Source: Blasia pusilla (Eukaryota; Marchantiophyta; Marchantiopsida; Blasiales). From it: a stretch of DNA of 64,000 nucleotides. The stretch lies in the NCBI GenBank assembly GCA_050084515.1, contig CM114272.1, positions 3,658,001 to 3,722,000 of the forward strand. Direction: 5' to 3'. Positions within the stretch are counted from its first letter, which is position 1. Each line of letters begins with the position of its first letter. The notes under the pieces were generated by a model. It was given only the letters and a program-made list of their open reading frames with translations. It was not told the DNA's origin and made no database searches. Of this stretch, positions 39,125-50,467 are shown piece by piece. Position numbers and translations under genes: made by a program.

Positions 39125-39245
39125 TTTCAAGCAACCCGTCGGAGTCCGATGGATTGCAAGATAACCTAAACGAGAGACATCGGTCTTGCAACCTTTCGAA
39201 TTCCGACGGGTTGGAAGGGATGCAACTTGTCGGATTTTGCATTTA
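39125..39245. repeat. Palindromic CAACCCGTCGGA repeats, cluster 1
   Basis: Inverted pairs of CAACCCGTCGGA and TCCGACGGGTTG (with variants) occur at about 39128-39158 and 39192-39240. The same motif recurs in a second cluster at 41710-42090 and singly near 43110-43140. Confidence 0.75.
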
Positions 39246-39868
39246 GGGTCTGAATGAATGGATATGGCTGCATCAGTTCCTCTTTACTCTTGACGGCTAT
39301 CAACCCTTTGCTTCAATTGTCCTCTCAGTCCGATTTCTCAGTGGCTAAGAGAATGGTGAAAGCAAGTTGTCAAACGCACAGCAGTCCATGGTATACTTCA
39401 TACACCCATTCATGAGCCAACATCATCCAATGCTCTCATGAAAGTCTTTGGCTACCATCACTAATGAGTGATTTGTTTTGTTGCGGAAAATCCCCTCATG
39501 GATGAATATTGATTGGATGGGATATTTAATGCCTTTTGCGTGAAGAGTCAACAGTCCATAATGTCAACCACATCTTCTGAGAAGTTAAACCTTGAAGGGC
39601 ACAGGAGTCTATTGACATCATAGTTAGAGTCTTTATTTGAACCTTTCATTGAGATGAAATTGCTATTCCTAGTCAAATTATCTGCCGATGGTCCTCTAAC
39701 AATAATACCCCTCAGCCCGGCTTACTGTAGAGCTGGCTTAGATAGGCAATATGAATAAAATTGGCTCACATGGAGAGTGATAGAAGGATGTTTGCAGTGG
39801 TCTTCTGATGTCTACTTATTTCTCCAAGCCTCAAAAAAGAAGGCTAGTTTAGGTCGGAATGTGGTGCA

Positions 39869-40036
39869 CTTCCTACTCTCTTCTAAAGATTTCATGAATT
39901 TGAAAGCAATTTTTTTTAAAAAAATATCAAATTTTTTTGAAGAAAGGAGGCGGATTCAACCCTCTTTTTTTTTAAGAGAGACTCTCCTCTCTTCCTCTCC
40001 TCTCTTACTCTCTCATGCCAGAATACCAGCCCCCAT
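39869..40036. repeat. Foldback element, copy 2 (partial)
   Basis: This matches the loop and right arm of the 6093-6335 element: CTCTCTTCTAAAGATTTC, then AAGAGAGACTCTCCTCTC, then CTCTCTTACTCTCTC and the shared AATACCAGCCCC flank. Its left arm is missing, so it no longer forms a long hairpin. Confidence 0.7.
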
Positions 40037-40118
40037 TCTTATGAACTAGTGGAAGAAAAATTTCCTCACTCTGATTTTTCTCCAAATTGGAACCATCTTT
40101 GTTTCTAAGGATGTCTAG

Positions 40119-42690
40119 ATGGATGTAACGGAGGATGTTATAAGTGAAACAATACAGCCAGAGATTGGACACTCAAAAGTATGGAATCTGTTACCTTACT
40201 TCAATGGACAATATAGACAATATGGCTTGCCTTTGAAGCCCTCTCTGTCACAACTCGATGGTCGAAAACCTCCAACTACACCGAGCTCCACATTTGCCAC
40301 CCCTACTCCTAGAGATCCAACATCAACTTCAACCTCACAAGTTTGTGACAATGTTGTTCAACTTGAAGACATTCCGGATGTCGTCGACCTCACGGAATCT
40401 GCGAGAAACCAACCACACCGTGCCTCTGCATATTGATTCTTGTTGCGAGTTTTGGGCAATAGTTTGCTTTCTTCTCTGCCCTTGAAAATATTCAAGCATA
40501 TTCTTGTGAATGAAGTGCCAGCCACATATGATGGAAACTGTATTTATGAATTTTCTCCACTTGCTTATCGAGCTCAAAAGAAAGATGGAGGACGCTTGAA
40601 GGGTATGGAGAGAAATTCCGAGTGTCATTGATGGTGCAGACTACATCGGACGAGTACTTCAATCCCAAGTGGTTCTTGGAATGTTTCTTGCCGCCAATGC
40701 GTTGGAGCCTTGGAGTGTAGAAGTCTTGGCTGCTCATTTCTTGAGTGGAATGGCCAAGTCGATACGTCACAATCTCCCCCAAAAAATGTAGAAAATTCTT
40801 ATGAAGTTGGTACGATCATACCACCAGATAGCCATCAATATCCTCATTGTAAAGCCTCCCCTTTCTGCATTGGAGCGTGTCCTGCTGATATTTTTTTCAT
40901 AGTGCATAATTATAGTTCCACGTCTGAGTTTACCAGGCTAGCAATTCATGTTGGGACTCACACTCATCTTGTCAACGGTACAATTCAAAGAAACACCAAG
41001 CAGGATGTGGCAAAGAAAGTGATGGAGGTACATAAAAACTCTCTGAGATGAAAGCTCGGAGTGATCAAATTGACAAAGACAATACATATTTGTGAAAAAC
41101 TATTGGGAATCCTTGGCCAAGGGGAGATCATGACAGTTGAGGAGAAATAACTTTGGGAAAATCAAGCATTTCTGACTCATCGTGAATATTTTATGAACTT
41201 GCCGCGTCAAATACAAATAATTGATGGAAAAACTAATAACATGGATGTCATTGCAAAGATCAAGGCTAACTCCAAGTTTCCATTTATTTATAGATGGCAG
41301 TTCATGGGCCAAGGAGGCGAGAGATCTAGAGCTTATCTCTTCAAAATATCTAGTACATGGCCGTCTAGTGGCCTCGACCTTATTGATAGAATGGGTGAAG
41401 GAGAAGATCTCTTTGGGAGCTGGGTAAGCTACTATAGGGTTTTGAATGGTTGGTTGACCATGGGTGCACACGTTTACGACCATGTGGAGAAGGGACTCAA
41501 AACCACAATACGTTATTTTTGTGAGGTTAAGGCACAGGACGTTGCCAACTTGAAGATGTGATGGTTACTCCTAGTGGAGCTGGTGAAGGAAAAAAAAAGG
41601 CCATCCCCTTAAGTTTATGGGTTCATGGTGGAAAATGCACAATCAAGATGGATTTTTGTTTGAGACGTGTTCTAGAAGGTGAAGTTCAAGTGGAAATCGC
41701 AAACCTTGGAGGTTAAGCAACCCTTCAGAATCGACAAGTTGCATCAGTCTGCAAACTTTTGGATTTCGACGGGTTGCAAAAACACTTAGGTCCAAATTTC
41801 TTTCTCATGTAATGCGTAGGAATAAGACGGGTTGCAAGAAGTTCTTTTCCACCAAATTCTACTTTCAACCGGTTGGAATTCAACGGGTTGCAAGATGTTA
41901 TTTTCGATAAAATTGTACTTGCAATCCGTTGGAATCCAACGTGCTGCAGGATAAAGATTGCAATCCATAAGAGTCCGAAAACTTGCCTCCTACTTGCAAC
42001 TCATCAGATTCTGACGGATTGCAATAAGAGATTCCAAGGTGTTGCAAGATGTTATTTTTGATACAATTCTATTGGCAACTCGTCGTTGGCTTTGGCGTTC
42101 TTTTTTTCTCTCTCAATAGACAATTTGGCCTGTGTAGGGATTGAACATTCATGAAAATGCCCTCTGCCCAAACACAAATGGAGCCAAGAGTGTCCATTCG
42201 TCTTGGAGGTCATCACAAGCATGCCAAAAGATATCACTCGTGGAGGCATGCCAACAAGACCAGGCAAAAGCAATGCTACAATTTGCGACATGCCACATAT
42301 TTCTCACAAGCAGTATAACCAAGAGAAAGAGCCCTTCAAGTTACAAGCTCTATGTAAGGGCCGTTATGAGATCTCGTGATGAGAGAATATATGTGGGAGC
42401 CTTCAATCGGTGTGTAGCAGGGAATCCTCTCAAGAACGATGTCCATAGTGGTGGGGATATTTGTGGGCATGTTTCAAGACATCCCATACAGATGGTGGTA
42501 GAGCAATCTGAGCGAGACTCTTGGAGCGAGACTCTTGGAGACCAAATAAATACCTTGACTTCAAGCAAATGAAGCATCAACATCGAGGACAAACCCGATG
42601 ATTGATCTCGATGATGAAATAGCCCCACCCAAGTATTTGGACACACTAAATGGCTCCCAAATTTGATTTGAAGTAACTTGTGCAAAATTA
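40119..42690 (+). pseudogene. Decayed transposase-like gene of unassigned family
   Basis: Coding-like blocks line up on the plus strand in several frames: 40119-40436 (acidic, Ser/Thr/Pro-rich), 40710-41051 (FTRLAIHVGTHTHLVNGT, where a DNA-binding transposase might carry its HxH block), 41193-41561 (FIYRWQFMGQGGER ... GLDLIDRMGEGEDLF) and 42141-42572 (ALCPNTNGAKSVHSSWRSSQ ... RCVAGNPLKNDV). Stops and frame changes separate the blocks, and the palindromic repeat cluster at 41710-42090 interrupts them. The pattern resembles plant MULE-like or SWIM-type transposases or genes derived from them, but I do not recognise a catalytic triad. I therefore call it only transposase-like. Confidence 0.4.
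41710..42090. repeat. Palindromic CAACCCGTCGGA repeats, cluster 2
   Basis: At least seven variants of GACGGGTTGCAA or TTGCAACCCGTTGGA occur in both orientations (about 41757, 41828, 41875, 41888, 41918, 42002, 42020, 42075), spaced 30-80 bp and separated by AT-rich filler (GATGTTATTTTCGATAAAATT occurs twice). The cluster lies inside the transposase-like relic. Confidence 0.75.
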
Positions 42691-42699
42691 GTGAATGTT

Positions 42700-43580
42700 T
42701 TATTTCCGAATTTCTCTATTATTGGGACTTCCCAACATCCAGTCTCAAGGGTTGTTCAACAATATGGCATTCCGATCATTGAGGTGGATTGTAACCTTAA
42801 GAGGTGGCATATTTCTTGACGCAACCTTAGACATGGATCTACCTGTAGGCCAAGATAGGATTGAATAAGGAGGGCATACGAGACTTTTCTGAATAAGAAC
42901 TATACAAGGATTGGGCTACCATTGCCAAGCTTGTGGGGGCTGAAAACCTTCGATCGTTTTAAAGGGACAAAGGATCAATTGAAGTTGTTCTTCTCCCAAA
43001 TGAATCATGTATTTTCCAAAAATCATATCCTGCTGCCATTGGAGCTCTAGGGAATACCCCCACGATTTGTATATGTTGAGAAATGATTGGATGGAGGAAA
43101 GTTTCATGTATGCTCCAACTTGTCGGATTCAAACAGGTTGCCATAGTAAGAAGGAGAAAACAAAGTTTGTGGGAGTGACTTCAGAAAGAGAACATAATTG
43201 TAAAATTAATTTCAAAATTTTCCTCCCTCTTCAACCCATAGGAAACTCTCTTCAAACTACAAGAAACTCTCTTAAAAACCCCAATGTATGGCTGAGAGAT
43301 GGTTAAAAATGTTCCTAGCATCAAGGTCCATTTGAAAAACTCTAAACTTGTGGATAGTCTCCATGGTAATAACCGGAGTAACCACAAGCTGGATGATATT
43401 TGATGCCCCGGCGAGACATCTGATCTTCTAAAACTCTCCTAAATTCACCCCTCCATTCTTCAAGGTATGGCATGCTCATATCCAATCTTCAAGATGCCCA
43501 CCATTCTCGTATGGATAATTTTTCTAGTAGAGTTGTCTCTAGGACGATGGGCTTCTCATTGTTCTATGTCTTGAGATCAA
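42700..43580. other. No defensible gene
   Basis: A few open stretches on the plus strand (for example LKTFDRFKGTKDQLKLFFSQ at about 42940) suggest further coding relics, perhaps gag-like, but I cannot assign them. One CAACxxGTCGGA motif lies near 43110. Confidence 0.3.
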
Positions 43581-43589
43581 CATGCACTC

Positions 43590-43850
43590 TTTGAAGGTTG
43601 CACATGGACAAATTTTGTGTCCGTGGACTTATGTTTGTCCTACGGATGGAAATATCTTCGTGGGCTTAGATACCCACGGCTCGCACCCAGCCCAAATCCT
43701 AGCCCATCCAAAGCTCGCTTGGAGCCCGCACCCGTTGTGTGGCCTACGGCAAGCTCGCAACCACACTCCTAGGGCGTGCTTGATCCCATTGGACAAGCTA
43801 GGGGCGGGCCTCACAGGCCGAGTCTACCCAGCAAGCTTTGAGAGGGCTCT
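43590..43850. repeat. Dispersed repeat family, copy 3
   Basis: AAGGTTGCACATGGACAAAT, then GTGTCCGTGGACTTATG and GTCCTACGGATGGA, match 17380 and 19045. A GC-rich segment with AGCCCAAATCCTAGCCCATC and GGGCGGGCCTCACAGGCC follows. Confidence 0.6.
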
Positions 43851-44509
43851 GACGGCATGTCCATTTTCGTGCAGTGTTGCACTCTTTCCAAATGAACACC
43901 TTGTTGGGCATTGATCTCACTTAGCCTTTCGGCCTCTTTTTCATCTACTTCCGAATTCCATGCTTTTGAAACTCTTGTAGATAATCTTTGCAATTCCAAG
44001 GTATAGTTATGGAAACCATCCATTCCTCTCGAAATGAAGGATTGTCTCTTGTATAATGTAAGCTCAAGAAAACATTCTAGCCATGTCTCTCTTACAACCA
44101 TGTTTAATTCATTCCTCGGTGTTTATTCTTTGCCTCTTGGTTCTACCACAAGATTCCATTTGGTCATCTTTCCCTTCCAATGACTCAGCCCCACTGAACA
44201 TATAGCTTGGAGGAAGAAGATAGGAAGATTTCCTACTAGTAAACCAATGAAAGAAATCTAAAGGTGAAGACTAGGAAGTACCGAAAGTATGACAACTCGT
44301 GGTGCTATAACAATGGGTTGATCTATATGCACGAGCGTGAATTATGGAACGGGGGATCTAAGTCTAGGATTTTAGTACTCAAAGGGAATATATGTGTTCT
44401 TAGTTAAATTTTTTTGATCACCTCCATATCAACGTTGTACAAAAATGGACAAATTTGGACATGTCCTCGGACATGCTTGACCCGCACCCGAGATCTTCTA
44501 TAGTCCTCT

Positions 44510-45766
44510 ACGTTGTGGTATCAAGAGCTTTTCTTCGAGTAGGGGCGGACTTCTAGTTGGGGCAGACGTGGTTGATGCAAGGATAACTCTATAAGAAGTT
44601 TCCCTTTTTTAGTACAAAATTATTATAGAAACCCTCCATTCTCTCACAACAAGAATCACGAATGGTAGTCTTGAGGCGATCACTTCTTCATAACATCGAA
44701 CACCAAAATTCCTAACTGTAAAGTCTGTGTAAACTACTTTACGCTTGTAGAGAAGAAAAATAGCACAACTAATGTTAAAATCTACCCGAGCAAGTCTATT
44801 AACATCCTTGGATCGCTATATAAGAACATCCAAAGTAGAATCCCATGTCCTTCAATACGTGACAATAAGAAGAATTATCGACGTTGGAGATTGCATGCCC
44901 GGTTCATGAATGCCTCCCTAAAGTGGTAAACTAGATAGCGAGTAAACCAATGTCTGTCTACAAAAAGAATCTTCATGTGGTATGGGTTAAGGAAAGGAAA
45001 ATCATATATAATTTGTGCTCCACGTCTATCCATAGTTGACAGACATCCTCTACTCTCCTCAAAAAAGATTTTTGGCGGATTTGCTCTCCCAAGAGGGATA
45101 ATCCACTCTTATTGGAAAATTAACAAGCCAAAACCATCCACTATCTCTAGTATGACTTAACTCCCCTAAGATGAAAATTCTCTCATGCCCACACATACTA
45201 CATTCTAGAAACTTGTCGAAGAATAGACCATGGTCAAGTTACTCTCCGAAGAAGGATAATCCACTCATTGGAAGATCAAGCAAACCCAATGTCATCTACT
45301 CAAGAGTGATACAAGAACTCAAGAAATGAAGTAGAAGGTAATGAACCATTGAAGGTCCCTCCTCTTTACATACTCAGAAGGGATCCACTAGAATACGAAA
45401 TAGGGATAATCTTATCCTGTGTCACATGGCTTCCTCTCAAAGCTTCACAAATCACATTTTGATAAAAGTAAATTACCTCTTATTTATTTCAAAATATCCT
45501 CTTTTACTCACTTCATATCTTCAAAACTATCCCAACTATCCTAACCACCATCCAACACTACTTTTATTTTTCTTTCATTAATACACCAACCCTACTACTT
45601 TCATTTTATAATTCCATGTCTTATTTATTACCTCTTTTCTTCAAGTTGGATCTGCATAAAAGAGGCATCATAAACACGTTTAAATATGAAAATTTATTTT
45701 CGTAAACTAATTTACTTAATACTAATAAAAATCTCACTAACATTTAATGAGAGAGGAGTTTATATG
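44510..45766 (-). repeat. 1.25 kb repeat, copy B (inverted relative to 2119-3375)
   Basis: The reverse complement aligns with 2119-3375 from CAACTAGAAG...ACTCGAAG at one end to ACTCC...TTAGT...ATTAAGTAAATTAG at the other. TGGTATCAAGAGC at 44516-44528 resembles an initiator-tRNA primer-binding site and suggests that this edge was next to an LTR, though no LTR pair is present. Copy B lies in the repeat island between the two receptor-kinase relics. Confidence 0.7.
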
Positions 45767-45790
45767 GTTGGTGATTTTACTATACAACAA

Positions 45791-45849
45791 CGTAGACCCA
45801 GGTTTATAGATCCCGCAAATGTTGTGGGTTTTATCGACCTGGGTCTACG
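45791..45849. repeat. 13 bp perfect inverted repeat (CGTAGACCCAGGT)
   Basis: CGTAGACCCAGGT at 45791-45803 is exactly complementary to ACCTGGGTCTACG at 45837-45849. It is followed by GC-rich sequence with CCGCGG motifs and by TCCGCGGACACAAACTTTG, reminiscent of the GGACAAAG dispersed family in inverted orientation. Confidence 0.7.
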
Positions 45850-46339
45850 CGATGGTTTTCGGACGAGATTCGGGCAAGTTTGGGTACAGGCCGCGGGTAC
45901 ACAAGCCGGAACATACATGCACATATCCGCGGACACAAACTTTGTGTGTGTGTAATCTTGCTCCACATCCCCAATGTACTAAAGAAAGCCAATGAAACAA
46001 ATCTAAACTTGAGATCGTTAATTAGACATCTCAAAATCACCAAACAAGTTCAATAATAAAAGAGAATTGCACACTCACAACCTCTCATCCAATCCAAAAT
46101 AATTTAGAGTTTTTTTAATACACAACAAGAAACCAAATATCCAAGAAAATCTAACTATCCCATTAGGCACACAATAGATTTCCCAAAAAATTATATATGT
46201 CGTTCACTTATGAGCCCCGCATTTGAGCCCGCAATGTGAACATCCTTCATTAAGATTTGGACCTCCTTCATTCAAATTTTATGCCCATTTGTTTAACTAT
46301 TTCGTTTAGAAAATTTGTGTAATTTGTAATAGATTTTGT

Positions 46340-49300
46340 GTTTTACAATTCGAGAATAGTTTTCGGTAAGTGCGGATTGGCAAAATTGAAAGAAATATAA
46401 ATTATTGGCTCACTAATAAAATACGTGGGATGCATGCGTTAGAAAATGTGATCATTTTTCCTACAGCGGTTGTTCAGATTGATACTCTATTCTAGACATG
46501 GGGCCCATCACTTTTTCATGCGCGGTGTATGAATCGAGTGTAGGGGTGCCATCTCTTCCCATGACATCTGTGTCTTTTAAGTCATCATTCTAATTGACAT
46601 GTGTGGGATCTTAGTTCGTAGAGTTCTAATTGAATTCTATCTATTCCATTTGTGAAATCTGAAACTATACTTCATTCAACCACATCCATTGACATCCAGT
46701 TCTGGAAGAAAATGTGGACGCGTACCCGGGGTGAATGGCGAATGTTCATTTAATTTCAGCTCCAGTGACTAGTATTCAACTTTTATACTCGATCCAAATA
46801 GCTCAACTGTTTTACAAAGTGTCATGATCAGCTCCCAATTCGTTAGTAAACGTCGTATATTCACTGGCTTGAAGTTTCAAAAATTCAGGTCAGAAATTGT
46901 GGTTGGTTTTCATTTCCGCTCTCTTACAGCCCCACATTCATGCAAACTGAATGCATAGGAATAGGGTAGGTTTTGAAGCTAATTGGATTCAACATTTGAT
47001 TCTGTAGGCTTTAACTGAATCGAACTAGAGAACTCGAGTTAGAGCTTCAGGACCTAGGCACTATACCCACTGCAGGGGTGTAGGTTTCAACAATCTCTCT
47101 GGCCTCTTACCACCGGAGCTCGCTGCCAGAACCAAATGCGGACTCCTATTCACGTAATACGATCGGTACCTTCTTTTCCTCTGATTCCTCTCGATCACGG
47201 TTGACAGTTTACTATCTTTGTATACCTCTAATGGAACGTGGTAGGTTTGTTCTCTGGCACCAGAAGGTCCGTGATAGTGATGGTGTCTTTATAGTTAACA
47301 TCTCTCCGGGAAATCTTGAGCGGCTATGGAATTGTGTCAATTCCCTACTTCTTGAAGATAGTTGAATAGAAGCGCGAGCGCATCAGGAATTAGTTAATTT
47401 GATTCCGTGCTTTGTTTTCTTTGGCAGCTGAAAAAAGTCACAGGCGCTCTCTTATTCGGACACTGTAGCCAGAACCAAAAAATTCCGCTCTCAGATTGGA
47501 ACGGGGGATTATGGACAGGTTTACCACGGGAAGCTCCACGACGGGCACGAAGCGGAGGTGAAAACCGAGGCCTCCAATTCGCACAAGGGGAGTAAGGAGT
47601 TTATCCAACGAGGTAAGTAAAAGTTGTCAATCTACTTAGCTCTGGATTTCTCAAGTCCAGATTTCTATCGAGAATCTATGAAGAAACCTGGGTCAACGTC
47701 CGCACTCGATCTGTATCCGCAATGTATACTTGTGCATTTGACATATTTTTAAAGTCTGCATTTTCTATCAGCGGGGGATTGTTTTCCAGATCAATTCTTA
47801 GGAGTCCCCCAGCCTCTTCGAATGTATAGACTTCAGTACATATTCATGATTAGAACTCATACCATGCAGATGAATCGCTCCGTTTATGATGCAATCAATC
47901 CGACGCAGTTCTATTTCTGAATATCTGTACCGAAATAAATAGACGTGGTTTGTGATCAGGTGATGGTTCTCTCAAGAGTACACCACAACAATTTAGTGTC
48001 CCTTATCAGGTATGGCGTTCATGAGGGACAACAGGACTTGGTGCGCGCCTACATGTCCGATGGCTTGCTCAGGGATCTTCTCCAAGGCACGCCCTTCACG
48101 CTCGGATGACCCCCTCATACTTGAGCGTCTGCGATCAATTCAGTGTCTTCAAATTAGCTCTGTAGTTCGAGATCCACATTTTTGATTTTCCAAAATTTTT
48201 GTCCTCCGAATTCGAGACCGAGGAGTCTTCAAGCTCCCAGGAATTTCCAAAGAACACAGGAAATCTTGACACAGGTTCCTTTCACAAACTCGCTGAAATT
48301 GAAAATCTGCCTGATGTTCTTTGATCTGGGATTGAAAGGTCTGCCTCATATTAGCATCAGGCCTGTGAATTCTAGGCCTGGTGCAAATATGTGTATCTAA
48401 GTGATGCCAATAAGTGAATAAGTTTAGTTGGTTGAAACATATCTAGGATGGTGAACTAAGCTCGTTGCATGGTTCCTAGTTTCTTAATGTTTAGGGTCCT
48501 GGCGTTCTCATGGGGCTGAATGGGATGCATGCATTTGCAGTGGACAAGTCGGGGTCTGTTCGGGCACCACTCACAAGGAGGACGAGACTTGCAGCTGATT
48601 TGAACGCGGCCAGAGGTATTTCATGTGGATTTTTTTCTAAATATCGAGTTAAACCAAACTGATCTTCTATTCAATTCTCGATCAGTGCAAGTTGAAATTT
48701 CCAAATATTGATCAATTCTCTCGAGCGATACATCTGGGCTAACCCCCTGGTTCCAATCACCTGACATCTGCCTTATCCTGAAGTCCTCCTGACTGATCCT
48801 AGGCCAACCCAGATGAGATGAACTCCATTCACTGCGATCGTTTCGTGTTCGAGGACTTGCTTTTAATCCTCGTCGTGAAAGGAAGTTCATGAATCTCGGC
48901 CCACAAGCTCTACCAAGCCAATCTACCGATAGGTCTACAATCCCAGCTAGCGACTAGGGGTGAGATGGTTGGAATTGTGTAATATAGTTTCGAAAAACAC
49001 GCTCAGAAAATGGATTCCAAAGCTAATCTCAAAAAGTGTACACCTAGGAACAAAGTTTCAAACTCGATCCGCCCAGAATTTGATACTTTGTTCCTAGGTA
49101 TACACTTTTTTAGATGAATGTTCACATCTATTGAATTTTTGTTCTGTCATTTTCCAATTTAGAACAGTAACCCGGCAATGACGGTTCAGAAATCTTCCGC
49201 AAAAGAATTGCTCAAGCAAAGGTGTTTCCGCACTTCGACCACGCCATCGCTCTTCTGCGTACAACCCAATCTTTTCAGAATTATATGGCGGTCCGGGTTC

Positions 49301-50467
49301 ATGGTTTCAACTTAAACTTTTCCAAACTCCTTATCATGAATCGACTCGTGTTGAATTTTGTAGACAACAATCAAGGCGCTATCTAATCTTTCCGCGTATG
49401 GGATAATGAGCTCCTCACCTTCACAGTGACTGGCTGGATCCTGGAATGGAAATCACTGCGCTTTAAAGAGGATGTAGTACTGGGATTCTTGCTTGGAATT
49501 TCAAAAGGTGATACATTTTCTGCAACTGACGATCGATACATAGGTTCTCAAAGTACATATACCTGTTTATATTTGAATATAGTTGATGCCTGAGCGCAAT
49601 GCTGGATGAGCAGAGACTAATTTAAAAATTTGATGAGACGGGGTCATTTCCAGGATTGGAGTACCTTCACACAGATTGCTCACCCAGAACCATCCATCGA
49701 AACGTCAAAACGAGCAACATTCTTCTCGACGACAGACTCGTCGCCAAAGTCGTTGATTTCAGACTATCGAAGTCAACGGTGGGACACAATCCTCTGGAGG
49801 GCACCAGTGCAATCAAGGGTACCGTGGGTACATTGACCCTGAGTAAGGTCCTAGTCTGATCATCTTAGAAACGGCGTCCATCGTCGATATGTATATTCAC
49901 TGAAATTATTTCATTTTGTCAATTACAACTGAAGGAGATCCTGGCACCGGAGGATTGGCATAGAAGGAGCCACAGTTTTCTCTCAGATTTCGAGAAGTAC
50001 TTGACGACTGGCTTTTGAATTGTGGAAGAATATTCAACTTTTCACTCCATTCGAGAACGGCAAATGTTGGAAGATTTTGCAGATTTACGATGATTCCAAA
50101 CACCACTCTCTGATTTACTTTTCTATTAAAACTGAGTTTCATACCGTAGAATCCATCTCTTGCGGCCCAGATCGGATATCACTCACATTTCCAGACTTCA
50201 TATCCTATGTTCATGCGGCTGATGGCGTGACTTTCCTCTCCTCTTGTCATCTCGATTATTCGATTGTAGCTTACCGAGGCGGAGCTTCGCATGGACTCTG
50301 TTAATCTAGAGATTAACATGTCCTCATGCGGATACTACCTGACGGAGAAGCTAACCGCGAAGAGCGATGTCTACAGCTTTGGAGTTGTGCTCTGCGAAAT
50401 CATATCGGGTCTGGGTGCTCCTATCACGAAGCTCCGTGACGGTACCGAAAGGACTCTCGTGGATCTG
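46340..50467 (+). pseudogene. Malectin-like/LRR receptor kinase, tail copy (disrupted)
   Basis: It lacks signal peptide and malectin domain. It begins in eroded LRR sequence (about 46365 matches the LRR exon at 35875) and keeps LSGLLPPELAARTKCGLLFT (47100-47155), N-lobe exon 47428-47612 (GTGDYG loop, compensating -1/+1 shifts) and 47960-about 48100 ([15 protein letters not shown]). It then continues where the head copy fails: 48541-48615 (APLTRRTRLAADLNAARG), 49654-49842 and 50332-50467 (YYLTEKLTAKSDVYSFGVV). The catalytic loop reads TIHRNVKTSNILLDD (HRD to HRN) and the Mg-binding motif reads DFR instead of DFG. A 1 nt loss near 49827 disrupts the GYIDPE end, and the acceptor before 50332 is GG instead of AG. 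The last kinase exons are not found. It is catalytically dead and untranslatable as it stands. Confidence 0.88.
49031..49111. repeat. Imperfect inverted repeat, ~32 bp arms
   Basis: AAAAAGTGTACACCTAGGAA (from 49031) and TTCCTAGGTATACACTTTTT (ending at 49110) are the outer parts of arms that also include CAAAGTTTCAAA and ATTTGATACTTTG, with a 15 bp loop. It lies in an intron of the tail receptor-kinase relic and could be a short foldback element. Confidence 0.75.
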
